From Turnera subulata (taxonomy: Eukaryota > Streptophyta > Magnoliopsida > Malpighiales > Passifloraceae): DNA of 64,000 nucleotides. The notes under the pieces were generated by a model. It saw nothing but the letters and a program-made list of their open reading frames with translations, was not told the DNA's origin and did not search any database. Location: positions 1-64,000 of the forward strand of contig JAKUCV010001724.1 in the NCBI GenBank assembly GCA_028386065.3, in the 5' to 3' direction. Position numbers and translations under genes: made by a program. This document shows, one piece after another, positions 1 through 11,058 of this stretch (position 1 is its first letter; each line of letters starts with the position of its first letter).

Positions 1-474
1 GAGGCAGGCGGGTGGGGAGATAAAAGGGGTGGCAACACGTGAGAAGTGGAAGGAGGAGAATTGGTAGAAGCAGGAGAGAGGGATTGTGTGGATAAATTTA
101 AAGATTGGGGAGATGGAGAAGATAACGGCTGAAGAGAAGTAGGAGAATTTGGAGAAATAGTTGGAGTCGATAACTGTGCAGAGGAAGTTGGAGTTGTAGA
201 AGTAGGAGAATTGTTAAAAGATAAAATATTATTTGGATAAAAATCAGTTGTGAGGGAAGAAGAGGAGTTTGGAATAGAAAAGGCGTTGGTAGAAAAAGGA
301 AAATTAGATTCATTAAATGTGACATGACGTGAAACTAAAACTTTGTGAGACACAGGATCATAGCAACGGTAGCCTTTGTAAAGAGAAGAATATCCTATAA
401 AAATATGAAGTCTTGACTTAGGTGCAAGTTTGTGAGCATGTGGATCACAATTATGTGGATAACAGGCACAATTC
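1..474 (-). mobile_element. Ty1/copia polyprotein fragment (integrase C-terminal region and linker), cut by the window edge
   Basis: On the minus strand one frame is open from about 474 to the window edge, roughly 158 codons. It reads like the part of a plant copia polyprotein just after the integrase core: a HKLAP segment, then GYSSLYKGYRCYDP and VSRHVTFNE, the usual copia block before the reverse transcriptase. It continues into a Ser/Thr/Pro-rich linker that runs off the window. The homology stops sharply near 474, where AT-rich DNA begins, so this is a fragment, or an element truncated at that end. No LTR is visible inside the window. It could be a live element continuing to the left, which cannot be judged here. 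Confidence 0.8.
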
Positions 475-3400
475 GTTTTTTATTTATTATTATTATTAAA
501 AAATTTAAGTACTTTTTACAAATTTAGATCGGTGGGAGAGTTTAAATAGGAATCTTTAGAAATTAGTGTATGAAAAAACTAAAATTTAAAAAATAATAAA
601 TCCAGCATAATAAGGTGTATTTATTTAAAACTAAGTAAAATTTTTGGAAATTAAGTTTTACTAAATTTTAATATTGTTAAAAAAATGATTAAAAGAAAGA
701 AAAATGATTAAATAAATAATCAAAATCGGGCCAGCTTTCATTTCGGTATCCAACAAATTTCGGGTCGGTTAGGTGAAAAACCCGGGGTCGGTAGCATGCG
801 GAGCCCACAAAGACACATGGATCCTACATGTCCAGCCAATCCTCTAAAACGACGTCGTTTTGCTACAGTAACACGCGCAAATACCCCGGGCAGCCTCCAC
901 GTCAGCAGGTGCCTGACCAGGGGTATACGTTTGGCCTGCCCATGCAATCTCGGGGTATATGCCCGGCCAAAAAAATTGTCGGGGTACCAAATTGGCCAAA
1001 CCATTAAACATGGGGGTCCAAAAAACCCAAAAACCCTACAGAAGAGAGAAAGCTGAGAAAGCATGAAACGTGGCGGTAGACATTTACGATTTTTTGGCAT
1101 GATACTCATCCCCTCAGTGGCGGTGGCCTCGGGTGGCCATAGGCCCCTCGATTTTTAATTTTTTTTATATAAGTTCTATTATGATATATATTTGGCCCCT
1201 TCCTAAATTTTAGTTTTTCATATAAACCCTTATTATTACACAATATTGGCCCTCTAAAAATTATTTCTAGCTTTCCTACTAATTTTGGTCAAATGAAGCC
1301 CCTAGCTACCTATACGTTTTTTAATTTGAACAAATATTGGTGATCCAAATCCAATTACTCACACATAACATCTTCACTGGAGGTTCTATAGTCAATTTCT
1401 GTACCATATATATGCACCTAATTGATCAAGCATCAAGTAATGATAGAGTTAGATACGTGCTTTGGATTTCATTATGATAACTTCACAAATGTGATATCAT
1501 GAAAGAAGAAGAAGGCTTAAAAATCACTTCGTGACGGTATCCTATGTTGTTTCATTAATCTTCTAATGCTAACTCTTTTTTGAGAATCCAGTATTTTCTC
1601 TTCGCTGAGCCATTTTCACTTTGTTTACAAATAAACGTCAATGGCAGAGATTTCACCAACGCATACGCTACCAAACCCAGAAAGCAACACCAATATATTC
1701 TTCTTTAGGTTAAAAACTTCCACTCACCTGTAATATCCCAACTGTGACATCCTATTACATATAGCTAGGGCATTTGGACAATCCAAGTAATGTGGTAGCA
1801 AACAAAATGGTTACGATATGTCAAATCCAATATGGGATGGTGGATACTAGAGTCGTATAGTCACCAAAGAATGTCTCTTTTGATCCCCTTCTTCGTATGT
1901 AAGATGATGGGTGTAGTACTACTAGTGGGGAGCTGATTGTGGAACTTTTACGTGGATAGGGCATGTCAATTTGACAGCTTGTTGGGATTTGGGTCCCCTA
2001 TACATTGGCCACTCCATTAATCCACGATCTGAAATGAAAGGAATATTCATCCTCTTCCAAATTACTCGCATGTATATCAGTACACTACTCCCATGACCTG
2101 GAAGGAATCTTTCCATCTTTTATCAGAGATTTAACTGTATATGTATCCTCGTATGAGGTCGGTGGTGCACTACTAGTAAGGAAACGAAATATATTTTAGA
2201 AGGTCATGAACTTTCTAAAAAATATTTGTGAATAAGAATTTAAAAGAACCTACATCTTTTATATGTTATTCAGTCGATATTAAGAGTTTTAGGGGAATCT
2301 TCCTAAAAGTCATTTGTGTATGATAGGTCTTAGGTATCAATAGCATATGATAATGAAGAATTGCCGTGAGTTTGAAGGGATGCAAAGGGAGAAAAAAGAA
2401 AGCTAGAATAGAGAAGTTAATATAGCATAAGAGGCACTTATTATTACCCTTTTTTAAATTAATAGGCTTTTTAATTTTCTTTGGAATGGAACACACTTGG
2501 CTTGATCGATCACTTTTTCTCTTTATAGCACACAAACCCTCCCTTTTCTCCTAATCCTGTGTTTGCAGCATTAATCAAATCACATCAGCTTAAATATCAC
2601 CTTTCGTTCTACGCGTCACTTGTCCTGATCCCATTTTTTTTTTCATTTATAGTAATCAAATCACGATCTTCTTTTGCAATTTCTTCTAGTTTCCTCTCTC
2701 GCTCTCTTTCTCTTGTGTATAAAGTTTGGGATCCACGAGTGCAATCATTGTGCAAATTAGCACCACCCACTAAGAACATGCTCTCTTTAGCTTTCCCAAA
2801 ACAAACGCAATCAAAATCCTAAACAGAAATATTTGGCCAGCCAATAACTCGGAGGATATACGCGCATGTACCCGCTTTCTCCATCACGAGCTGATAAAAT
2901 TAGCCATTGTTTTAATTTAATTGGACATCGAGTAAAATAATGAACTATATTCTCCATTAATCTTTTATATGGGCCCATGTATATCTCGTGCTACTAGGCT
3001 CAAAATTTCACTACAGAGGAAATTGAAGTAAAAATGCTATGCTGGAGATACTTGTGGAAATGGTGCTCATCCTAACGCTTTGACAAAAAGAAAATAGAAA
3101 AAAAAAATAGTAGTATTCGACCAAATTATTTTACATATAGAAAGTCTATTTATTATTTTTTATCCTACTAATTAATAATAATTTTATTTATGGAAAATAA
3201 GTACGTAATAACATTAATTTTTTTAAAAGTGGAAAATGTTGTAACACAAAATTAATTTAATAAATATTAGCTTTTCGAAAAACGAAATATATATACATTT
3301 TTTATTGGCCAATGACAAGGTGTGTGGGAGTAGCAACAAATAATGATTACCAAAACAAACCACGTCATACTGTGTTTGTCTTGCCCGGAAACTGCTTAGC

Positions 3401-4784
3401 AGAGTCAACTTTGGATTAAATGTTTGTAAGTGCAAGCAAATATGCGGTTGCCACCTTTAAAGGTTCCAAAACAGTAACTTAAAGTGATGAAAAAGTGAAA
3501 AATTGAGCTGGTTCCTTAAAAAACCGATTAAGTTGCAATATTTTTATGCCAATAAAGGCAACATGTTCACCATATCCATCAGCATAATCATACTAACTCT
3601 TTTTACTATTGAAATGGCTAGTCTATAATCATAATCCGTTAATCATCTCGGTAATTTGCAATATAATACGTGCTTAATGTTTCATCCTCTGTTCACCCAT
3701 ATCACAATCCATCATTAGATTTCCTGATCTGCTGTCTAAATGGGCAGCACTGCTAAGTTAAAAATCTATAACCGTGACATTAGCTTATGTTTGTCTTGTT
3801 ACTTGGTTCTGTTTACGTAGTTTTGTTTATGTTGTAATGATAATTATACGGATGATCATGACAATAGATATTCTCTTTGTCTAGTAAATATTTTCCTCAA
3901 GTTTTGGAGCAAACTGCAAATCTAAAACTTATTGCACGGACATGGAGATTGGATCTGGAATTATAAATATATGGAGGATATATACATCATCATAACTGCT
4001 TATAGTGTATGGCTGTATGCATATTCCCATATTGTCTTTACCTGTTTCAATAATTCTAACTGGCAAGATAGTCAACCCCATTCGAACAAAACAATATTAC
4101 TGTGTCTTGAAAAAGAAAACCCAAAATCTCTAAGTAACTTTATTGGGAATTCAATGCGGAGGGCAGCATTATTGCTGTTCATCTGATTGCTTAATGGTGT
4201 CAAAAGTCAAAGCATCCAATGAGCCGCATTACTTGACCAGGCAAGTAGACAAAATTTACTAGTACATTAATTTGGTTTTCCACAATCATGTTCTTGAAAT
4301 ATATATACTACTAGTATATATAGTACTTACTACAATTTTTCAATCCTAAAAGACATTGGCAATCTCTATTGGGAATTTTGCAGATGAAACCTTAATTAGT
4401 GGTCTTAGTGAAGCAAAAGTCTTTTGTAAGAAAACAAAACTCAATTAATAACAAGTCTAGTGGAAAAAAAATACTAATAGCGGCTAATTAACTTGCGGTA
4501 CAAACTATACAAATAACAATTGCTTGACATATCTTCCGCGTACAGTTATACCATATGCATCGGCAAGTTACCTTATCTGTTACTTTTTTACAACTGCAAG
4601 GAAAAGCAAGGATCTTATGTCACTTCTTTGTTAAATGAGGGAGGCCAGTAAATTAATAATAAACTAATAACTTTTGGATTAAGAACAATAATAATAATAA
4701 TTTACATTGCCACGTCAGCGTTGCCAAACTGGCACAGGCCCACCAGTGGACCCACATGCACGAGTGTGTGTATGTGTGTGGCCT
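475..4784. other. Intergenic region without a recognisable gene
   Basis: AT-rich spacer. Short open frames on both strands (for example 738-1109 minus and 3932-4186 plus) show no family resemblance. A GC-richer island at about 780-1080 holds a 16-bp palindrome at 846-861. The last few hundred bases form the promoter of the BIG GRAIN 1-like gene. Confidence 0.6.
846..861. repeat. Perfect 16-bp palindrome with an ACGT core
   Basis: AAAACGACGTCGTTTT equals its own reverse complement. The centre GACGTC is the C-box/CRE-like core that plant bZIP factors can bind. It lies in a GC-rich island more than 4 kb upstream of the nearest gene, so any regulatory role is only a possibility. Confidence 0.5.
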
Positions 4785-4791
4785 TATAAAA
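4785..4791 (+). promoter_or_regulatory. TATA box of the BIG GRAIN 1-like gene
   Basis: TATAAAA, preceded by GGCCT, lies about 470 bp upstream of the chosen ATG. It is followed after 25-35 bp by a pyrimidine-rich leader with CTCTCT runs (about 4820-4935 and 5090-5110), typical of plant 5' untranslated regions. Transcription would start near 4815-4825, which is inferred from spacing only. Confidence 0.55.
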
Positions 4792-4961
4792 GCATGTAAA
4801 AGAAAGAAAGCACAGAAAATCTCTCTCTCCCCCAATTCCTCCTCCTCATCAATCATCCTCTCTTCGTCCCCTCCTTCAAAGGCGTGGCTTTTGGCTTTCA
4901 TTGCTCTCTCTCTCTTTCTGCCTCTCTCCCTCTCTAGGCTTAGGCCATCAAGCACCCATCA

Positions 4962-5084
4962 ATGAACATGTCTGCTTTGTGTGCTTGTCTTTTATATTTT
5001 CCCACAGAGCAAAAGAGATCAGTAGTTCCAGTCTGTTTTGTCTTAGTTTCTCCTCCACATAGTAATCATTCTGGCTTCCATTAA
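4962..5084 (+). other. Possible upstream ORF (40 codons) in the BIG GRAIN 1-like leader
   Basis: If the leader is unspliced, the first ATG after the TATA box opens a 40-codon frame beginning MNMSALCACLL and ending at TAA 5082-5084, about 170 bp before the main start. No further ATG lies between it and the main ATG. It could reduce translation of the main frame. A TTTTCCCACAG acceptor-like string near 5000 leaves open that part of the leader is an intron. Confidence 0.3.
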
Positions 5085-5254
5085 CACACCCCCTCTCTCT
5101 TTCTCTTTCTCAACCAGCTTTTTACACTATTTGAAGCAGACAACAAAGCAGAAACGATATCATTCATTTGCATATCTCACTGTTCAATACACACACTCTC
5201 CTTTAGTGTGTGCGTGCTAGCTTGCTTGGTTCCCAAAATTTCTTCTATAAAGAG

Positions 5255-6724
5255 ATGGATAGATGGGAGAAGCCCCTCAGGGAGGATCGGTATAGACACC
5301 ACAGAGATAACCCGTCTTTCTCTTCCACTCTTCTTGACGCCATTTACCGCTCCATAGACGAATCAAACAGCGGTCACCATCAAGGAGAGGAAGAAGAGCT
5401 GATCTTCTACAGAGAAACCATGAGAAAGAAGCAGCACACGAGTAGTAGTACCACTAGTACTACCACCAACAGCAATGGGAGGTTCAGAGAAGACGCGAAA
5501 CAAGAGAATATGGCGGCGAGTCTGCAAAGGGCGTGCATGATAGAGAAGTGGATGGAGAAGAAAGTGATGAGCTATGATGATCATCAAGTAGTTTCTGTCA
5601 GGAGAAAATCCACTGCGGATTTTGATCACAAGTTAAAGACTCGAAAGCATTTCGATTCTGTGTTGTTGAACTCGAGCTCCAGCTCCTCGGAATCAAGCTG
5701 CGGTGGCGGGTTCTCTTCGTCGGAATCTGAATCGTTCTACGGCGGTACTGTCAACTCGTCGAGGTCGTCAACCGCGCCTAGTTACACCATGCAAAGGCCT
5801 AAGCCTATTCGCACCAGCGTTTCTGCTCGGCCGGAGAGACACCGGGGAGGAGGAGTAGGTTATGAGAGTGATATGTTCCACCATCTCGAGAGAAACTATG
5901 CACCAACAACAACAACCCAGAAGCCAAAACATGAAGGAAGTAGTAGTTTCGTGAAGACAAAGTCCAAAGCCATGAAGATTTATGGCGATCTCAAGAAGGT
6001 GAAGCAGCCTATTTCTCCCGGTGGCCGGCTTGCAAGCTTCATCAACTCTCTCTTCACCGCAGGCAATGCAAAGAAGGCCAAGATTTCGAGCCCCGGCGGG
6101 TACGAGCAGAGGACTAGTTTAAAGTCTCATGAGCAAGCATCATCCTCCGCCACTTGCTCTACAGCTTCTTCGTTTTCAAGGTCCTGCTTGAGCAAGACTC
6201 CCTCTTCCAGGGGGAAATTGAGCAACAATGGAGCCAAAAGGTCCGTGCGGTTTTATCCTGTTAGTGTTATTGTTGATGAGGATTGCAGGCCTTGTGGGCA
6301 GAAAAGTTTGTATGGGGGTACTCATGAAGAGAGCACACTAATGGCAGCAGCAATCACAACAACTAGTTCAAGAAGTAATCCTGCAGGTCATGATCAAGAG
6401 CTTAAGCTTCATGTCTTGAATGAAAGTCGCCGGGTTGAGGGAGTAGCTAGGGAGCTTTTAGAGAGCTATCGCAAGAAGAATGATCATCATCAAGATTTGG
6501 ATATGACAGATCTTTGCAATGGCAATATTGATGAAGATCAGTGCAGTGAAGAAGAATATTGTGACGATGACGATGATGTTGCAAGTTGTGCAAGTTCTGA
6601 TTTGTTCGAATTGGATAATCTTTCTGCTATTGGGATTGATCATAGGTACAGGGAAGAGTTGCCTGTGTATGAAACAACCCATCTTGATACTAATCGAGCC
6701 ATTGCCAATGGCTTAGTTGTGTAA
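5255..6724 (+). CDS. BG1L: BIG GRAIN 1-like protein, complete, single exon
   Basis: Encodes 489 residues. The N-terminal signature NPSFSSTLLDAIYRSIDES (about residues 19-37) is the hallmark of the BIG GRAIN 1 family. A basic block around 235-275 contains KIYGDLKKVKQP and SPGGRLASFINSLF. The acidic C-terminus carries SSDLFELDNLSAIG followed by YREELPVYETT, also family-typical. In between are low-complexity Ser, Thr and Asp/Glu runs. In rice, BG1 is a membrane-associated positive regulator of auxin response and transport that affects grain size; the same role here is inference. The frame extends 15 codons upstream from a GTG, but the first ATG (5255) gives the family N-terminus MDRWEK. The frame is intact, with no intron. 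It is the only host gene in the first 15 kb. Confidence 0.92.
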   Translation: MDRWEKPLREDRYRHHRDNPSFSSTLLDAIYRSIDESNSGHHQGEEEELIFYRETMRKKQHTSSSTTSTTTNSNGRFREDAKQENMAASLQRACMIEKWMEKKVMSYDDHQVVSVRRKSTADFDHKLKTRKHFDSVLLNSSSSSSESSCGGGFSSSESESFYGGTVNSSRSSTAPSYTMQRPKPIRTSVSARPERHRGGGVGYESDMFHHLERNYAPTTTTQKPKHEGSSSFVKTKSKAMKIYGDLKKVKQPISPGGRLASFINSLFTAGNAKKAKISSPGGYEQRTSLKSHEQASSSATCSTASSFSRSCLSKTPSSRGKLSNNGAKRSVRFYPVSVIVDEDCRPCGQKSLYGGTHEESTLMAAAITTTSSRSNPAGHDQELKLHVLNESRRVEGVARELLESYRKKNDHHQDLDMTDLCNGNIDEDQCSEEEYCDDDDDVASCASSDLFELDNLSAIGIDHRYREELPVYETTHLDTNRAIANGLVV

Positions 6725-7588
6725 CTTTTTTCTGTTTTTTTCAATTTCATCTTTAAAAAAGATGCTTATTAATTAATGAATGGTGTGGGGGTTTACGTCA
6801 GAGAATAAATAACTTGTTATCTTTGCATATGATTCTTTACTTCTTTTTAGATTTGTTTTAATATGGATGGAAATCTTTATTAATGTTTGTTTATTTTCGT
6901 TAATGATTAAACTAGTAACATATATATGTGTGCACATGAGAATAAGATGTGTAAAGACAGGAAGGAAAGTAAGATGGAGTACCTCTAGGTTGTGCATTAA
7001 TTCATTCAATACACACGAAATGGGAAAAAAAACTAGAGGATATAGATGGAGGAGAAGAAGATGAGGTTAAAAGCAAAGGCAGATTTTCTACTCTTATCAT
7101 GGATGGCAAGAGAAAGAAAGAGCCTTTTTCTTTTTTAAGTCACTTTGTGGGTCCCTATTTGCTTCAATTTAACTCTACCTCAACATAATATGAACATTGT
7201 TAGTCAAAAAGGTTTCACTTAATTTTATTTACATATTCCTGTGTATTAAATGAATTCCCCTCTCCGAAAAAAAAATAAAAAGAAGGAACTCCTCTCTGTT
7301 AAATTTGAATTTTGATGGGGGTGATTATATATACTAATGGTTGTAAAATCAAAAGATGGTGAATTAATGAGGAGTTAGTGGAACAAAAAGAAGAAGAAAG
7401 ATGCATGGTCTCCAAAGATATAGACAAAAGGATCTGATCTTTGATCCGCTACGCCATGATGTCAAATTTGGTTGGCTTCTTAGGTATAAGCATGGCTTTT
7501 AAAGTCTTCCAAGTGTTTTTTCTCTAATTCGTAGCTAATAGCTAGATTTCATTCCAGCAGTCAATTCATGAATTAAACCTCTAATAAA

Positions 7589-7725
7589 CATCTTTATATC
7601 AAGTCGGATTTGAATAATTAGTAATAAGATCGTAATTAATAATACTCTATATCATCTTTATATCAAGTCGGATTTGAAATAATTAGAAATCATCTATTAA
7701 GATCGTAATTAATAATACTCTATAT
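7589..7725. repeat. Two-copy tandem duplication (64 and 73 bp units)
   Basis: Both units start CATCTTTATATCAAGTCGG and end AATAATACTCTATAT. Unit 1 is 7589-7652 and unit 2 is 7653-7725. The second has an internal 8-9 bp expansion next to AATTAG. This is a local duplication in non-coding DNA with no visible function. Confidence 0.85.
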
Positions 7726-10400
7726 GACCGACGAGCGCAGTGCCTACACTAAGGGAAAAATGCTACATCAAAACAAGAGAATATTATAATTATGTATCCA
7801 TGATATTTATTCTTGTTAAACCTTAAGATATATACCCCTCTGTGTCACAGCAAGGACCATTCAATTCTGTTCCATTCCATTCTATTCTTTTAACGAAAAT
7901 TTGTACCTTTTCTTCTTTACCTTTTGTTTTCATTCGGGTAAATTTTGTATGTAAGAGCACCTTTTTATGGAATACCTGACACCCTTTAGCAAAAAAAGAC
8001 CATCTTTAGAAACTCAAAGTTATACACCCTGCAGGGGACTTTGGATCGGAGAATCAAAACACAAGATCCCATACTGCAAAAACTTCAAAATTTGGCGCGG
8101 CATAGGTGCATAATTATATCTTGAAAGCAATTGTTCTCCAAAGGAAAATCTTTAAGCCAATATTTGAATTCCTCTACCTATATATCTAAATCATTCATTA
8201 ACTACTCCATCGTATACATAAATAAATTTTGTCAATTAACAAGTTTTTACTTAATATTAAGTATATTGGAAATTAAGCTAGCCTCCGTTCGATAATATTG
8301 TGTCCTATTTGGCAACATAAACCATAAATCTTATGCATAAAACCTCCCCGCAATTTAATTTTGGATATATTAAGAGTACAAGCCATCGTTTTTCTTTTCT
8401 TTTTTTCTACTACTGGGAAAGGCCACTATTATTAACAGATCTTATACTGGATTCTATCTTGTAGGGCCTTAATTGAGCACCCTTTAGCACATGCATTCTT
8501 ATCAAGACCAGTGTTTATTAATGTTAATTAATCGCACCTTTCTCTTAAAATATTATGCCAAGCAAGACATCAAAAGAGACTTAAGAGGACCACTAAATCA
8601 TAACAGTGTGATATGCTGATTAAGTTATCATAACACATTCTTAGCGGGTACTAATATTTTTTTAAAAAAGGAAAAGATAGCTTGGACTGTAGTGAAAGAA
8701 AAAGGCTATATCTTAAGTAGTCAAAAGTGTTGTAGCCTCAAGATGGCTATACATTGAAAATGTTATGCAGGTTGGACGGGGGACCAGTATCTTAGTTGTT
8801 CTTTAATTGGCAAAAAAAAAAAAACAAGAGGTGACATATTCTCTAAGGCTAATAATTATTAATTGCCATGCAGTTAAGAAAATTTTCGCTGGCTTTTCAC
8901 TAAAATAAACAAGCTACTAATTAAGAAATAAGAATCGGTCACATATATGTAAACCATATATAAATCTTTATATCATACCAAGATAAACCAACGTATCTCC
9001 CATAAGGTTGGTGAAGTGGGGTGTTGTTGGGCAACACTGAGATAGATGAATGCCTCGGTGGGTACTACACGACTACCAACCATCCGGCGTTGACAATTAT
9101 AATTTTTTTTTTTCATTGACATGCCTTTGTATAATCATGACTATTCTCGACGTCTTAATTAATGTAATTGAACAATAAGTTTTTAAATAAAGCTGGTTAT
9201 TAGTGCTTTGTATAATACTTTTATTTGTTAAAGTCTTTTGAAGTATTTTCCAATTACATGCCAAGTTTCTAAGACTATACATCAGCAAGGCTTTGTCATA
9301 CTAGTTAGATAGCGAATTCATCAATCTTTTTCATCATCTTAATTAAATAATATGCTGATATATACAACAAAGAAAGATAGGGTGGATAAAATGGTGGATA
9401 GCCCAATTTTGCTGTGGTATTATTTAATGAAACGACTCTCTCCACGCAGTGTATTATGGCCGTTCTGGCGCTTTTTCATATTGATCAAAAAAAAAAAAAC
9501 TGTTCAATAATTTTTTTGTGGGCAAGCCTTGCTACACACCAACCATGCACAATTTACTGGTGCAGAATATATCACAGATGGCATATATGCCACAGAATTA
9601 ATAATATAGATTTGCTCTCTGTTGCAGTCTATAAAAACCACAAAACTGATTTGATCAGTGTCTCTAGTGACTTTTTTAGTGTCGATGTAGAAGGGTACAT
9701 GTCGGGTCACGAAAAAGAAATTATCTGTCTTCTAGAGTTGTTTTGTCTCGCGGAAGAGGATTAGCGATTTGAGCCTCAAATTTGATATATCTCTGCCTGT
9801 TATTGTGTTTGCTAATTATATCTTTTGGCGTATCTTCTCAATAATTAATTTTTTAACTATTGTAATCAACAAATTAAATCAAACCTGGGATTCGGGCAGT
9901 TGTTATATCGTTTTTTCTACATGGATAGTTCATAGTTGTTGTAATACCTCGTTTGCTATGCAATGCTGATATGAATTTAACCAAGGAGAGAATCCAATAT
10001 TTGGATTTTATGGTACTTATTATTTCTTACCAAAAAAATTTCACCAACTCTGGTTTTAATGTTTTTAAACCTTCATGAGTCAATAGGGTGGTGGATGATC
10101 AAGTTTCAAGTCCTGTGTTAAATTTTAAAAAATAAAGAAAATAGCATAATTTTTTTTAAAAAAAAGAAAAGGAAAAAGAAAGAAAAGGAAATGTGTGAAA
10201 GGGTAGTTGGATCTGAGTGGGGGAATGGGCCCATGAAAACTGTAGCGTCTGGGGCAGCAAGGCATGCCTATCAAAGAAAGAAAGAAGTGGGGTTTGGTTT
10301 TGTGTTTTTAAAAAATTTATTATGAGCCCACAAATATACAAAATGAAAAACAAATTGGAAAAGCTAGGAAAAGCGAATTGCTCTCTACTACTTTTAACCG

Positions 10401-10453
10401 CACGTGATGGGCTGGCCCTTGTGTGTCCCATTCCTGTCGCGCATGCACACGTG
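10401..10453. promoter_or_regulatory. Two CACGTG G-boxes 47 bp apart
   Basis: CACGTG occurs at 10401-10406 and again at 10448-10453, the latter inside the palindrome CACACGTGTG. G-boxes bind bHLH and bZIP factors. No gene with a recognisable product starts nearby on either strand, so these may be chance or belong to an unseen transcript. Confidence 0.25.
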
Positions 10454-10707
10454 TGTGCTCCTACACGGATCCCCATAAGATCCTCTCCTCTCCTAAACTA
10501 GTTGCCACGCCCAAATAAGTATATGTACTAGTATAACTATAATGTATATCGCACAAAGTTATAGGAAAGTTCGTTCGTCGCGAAATTAATGTTGAAAATG
10601 ATGCCTTTAAACATGTAGTCTGTTTGATGAAGTTTGCCCTCTTCACCCTTAGACATAGATTTCATTTAATTTTATTTCATTACATCAAGTTATATCAAAC
10701 TATGGAC

Positions 10708-11058
10708 TGTTAGAATAATTTATTCTAAAGAGATTTTCATTAAGAAACATGAATGTCAGAATACAGAAGAGAGTCCAGCTGATGAAATGAGGCATTAACC
10801 CAGAGTGAGGAGGACGTTGTACGTCATTGTTTTCTCCTAACTGCCTTAGTTGGCAGATGGTTTACAATGAATTACAATGAAATTTTTTGTAGCAATACAA
10901 TCTCATATACCAGCAATCATGGCTCTATAAGTGAGATAGGAACTTGTGAGATGCTCATAATACCATTTACTGCAACTACAAAATCTTTCCTAATATGATT
11001 TTCCCTCTTGACCCTTTTGTAATCTGTCTTTAAACTGAATGCAGTCCCGGTTTCAACA
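10708..11058. repeat. Candidate solo LTR or LTR relic, weak
   Basis: The 351-bp block begins TGTTAGAATAA and ends GTTTCAACA, so it has the TG..CA ends and imperfect inverted termini of a copia LTR. An A run follows immediately. No 5-bp target duplication is seen (TGGAC against GAAAA), and no internal coding DNA adjoins it. It may instead be a poly(A)-ended retroelement relic. Confidence 0.2.

Noticed and set aside
738..1109. 123-codon minus-strand and overlapping 86-codon plus-strand frames
   Set aside because: Both frames overlap the same GC-rich island, show no domain, and have no promoter or splice context. They are open because AT-rich stop codons are rare there.
9414..9969. Open frames of 116 and 66 codons on the plus strand
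   Set aside because: No family likeness and no conserved motif. The first crosses an A run and has a competing frame on the other strand.
10708..11058. A certain solo LTR
   Set aside because: TG..CA ends are present but there is no target duplication and no second copy in the window, so it is kept only as a weak candidate.
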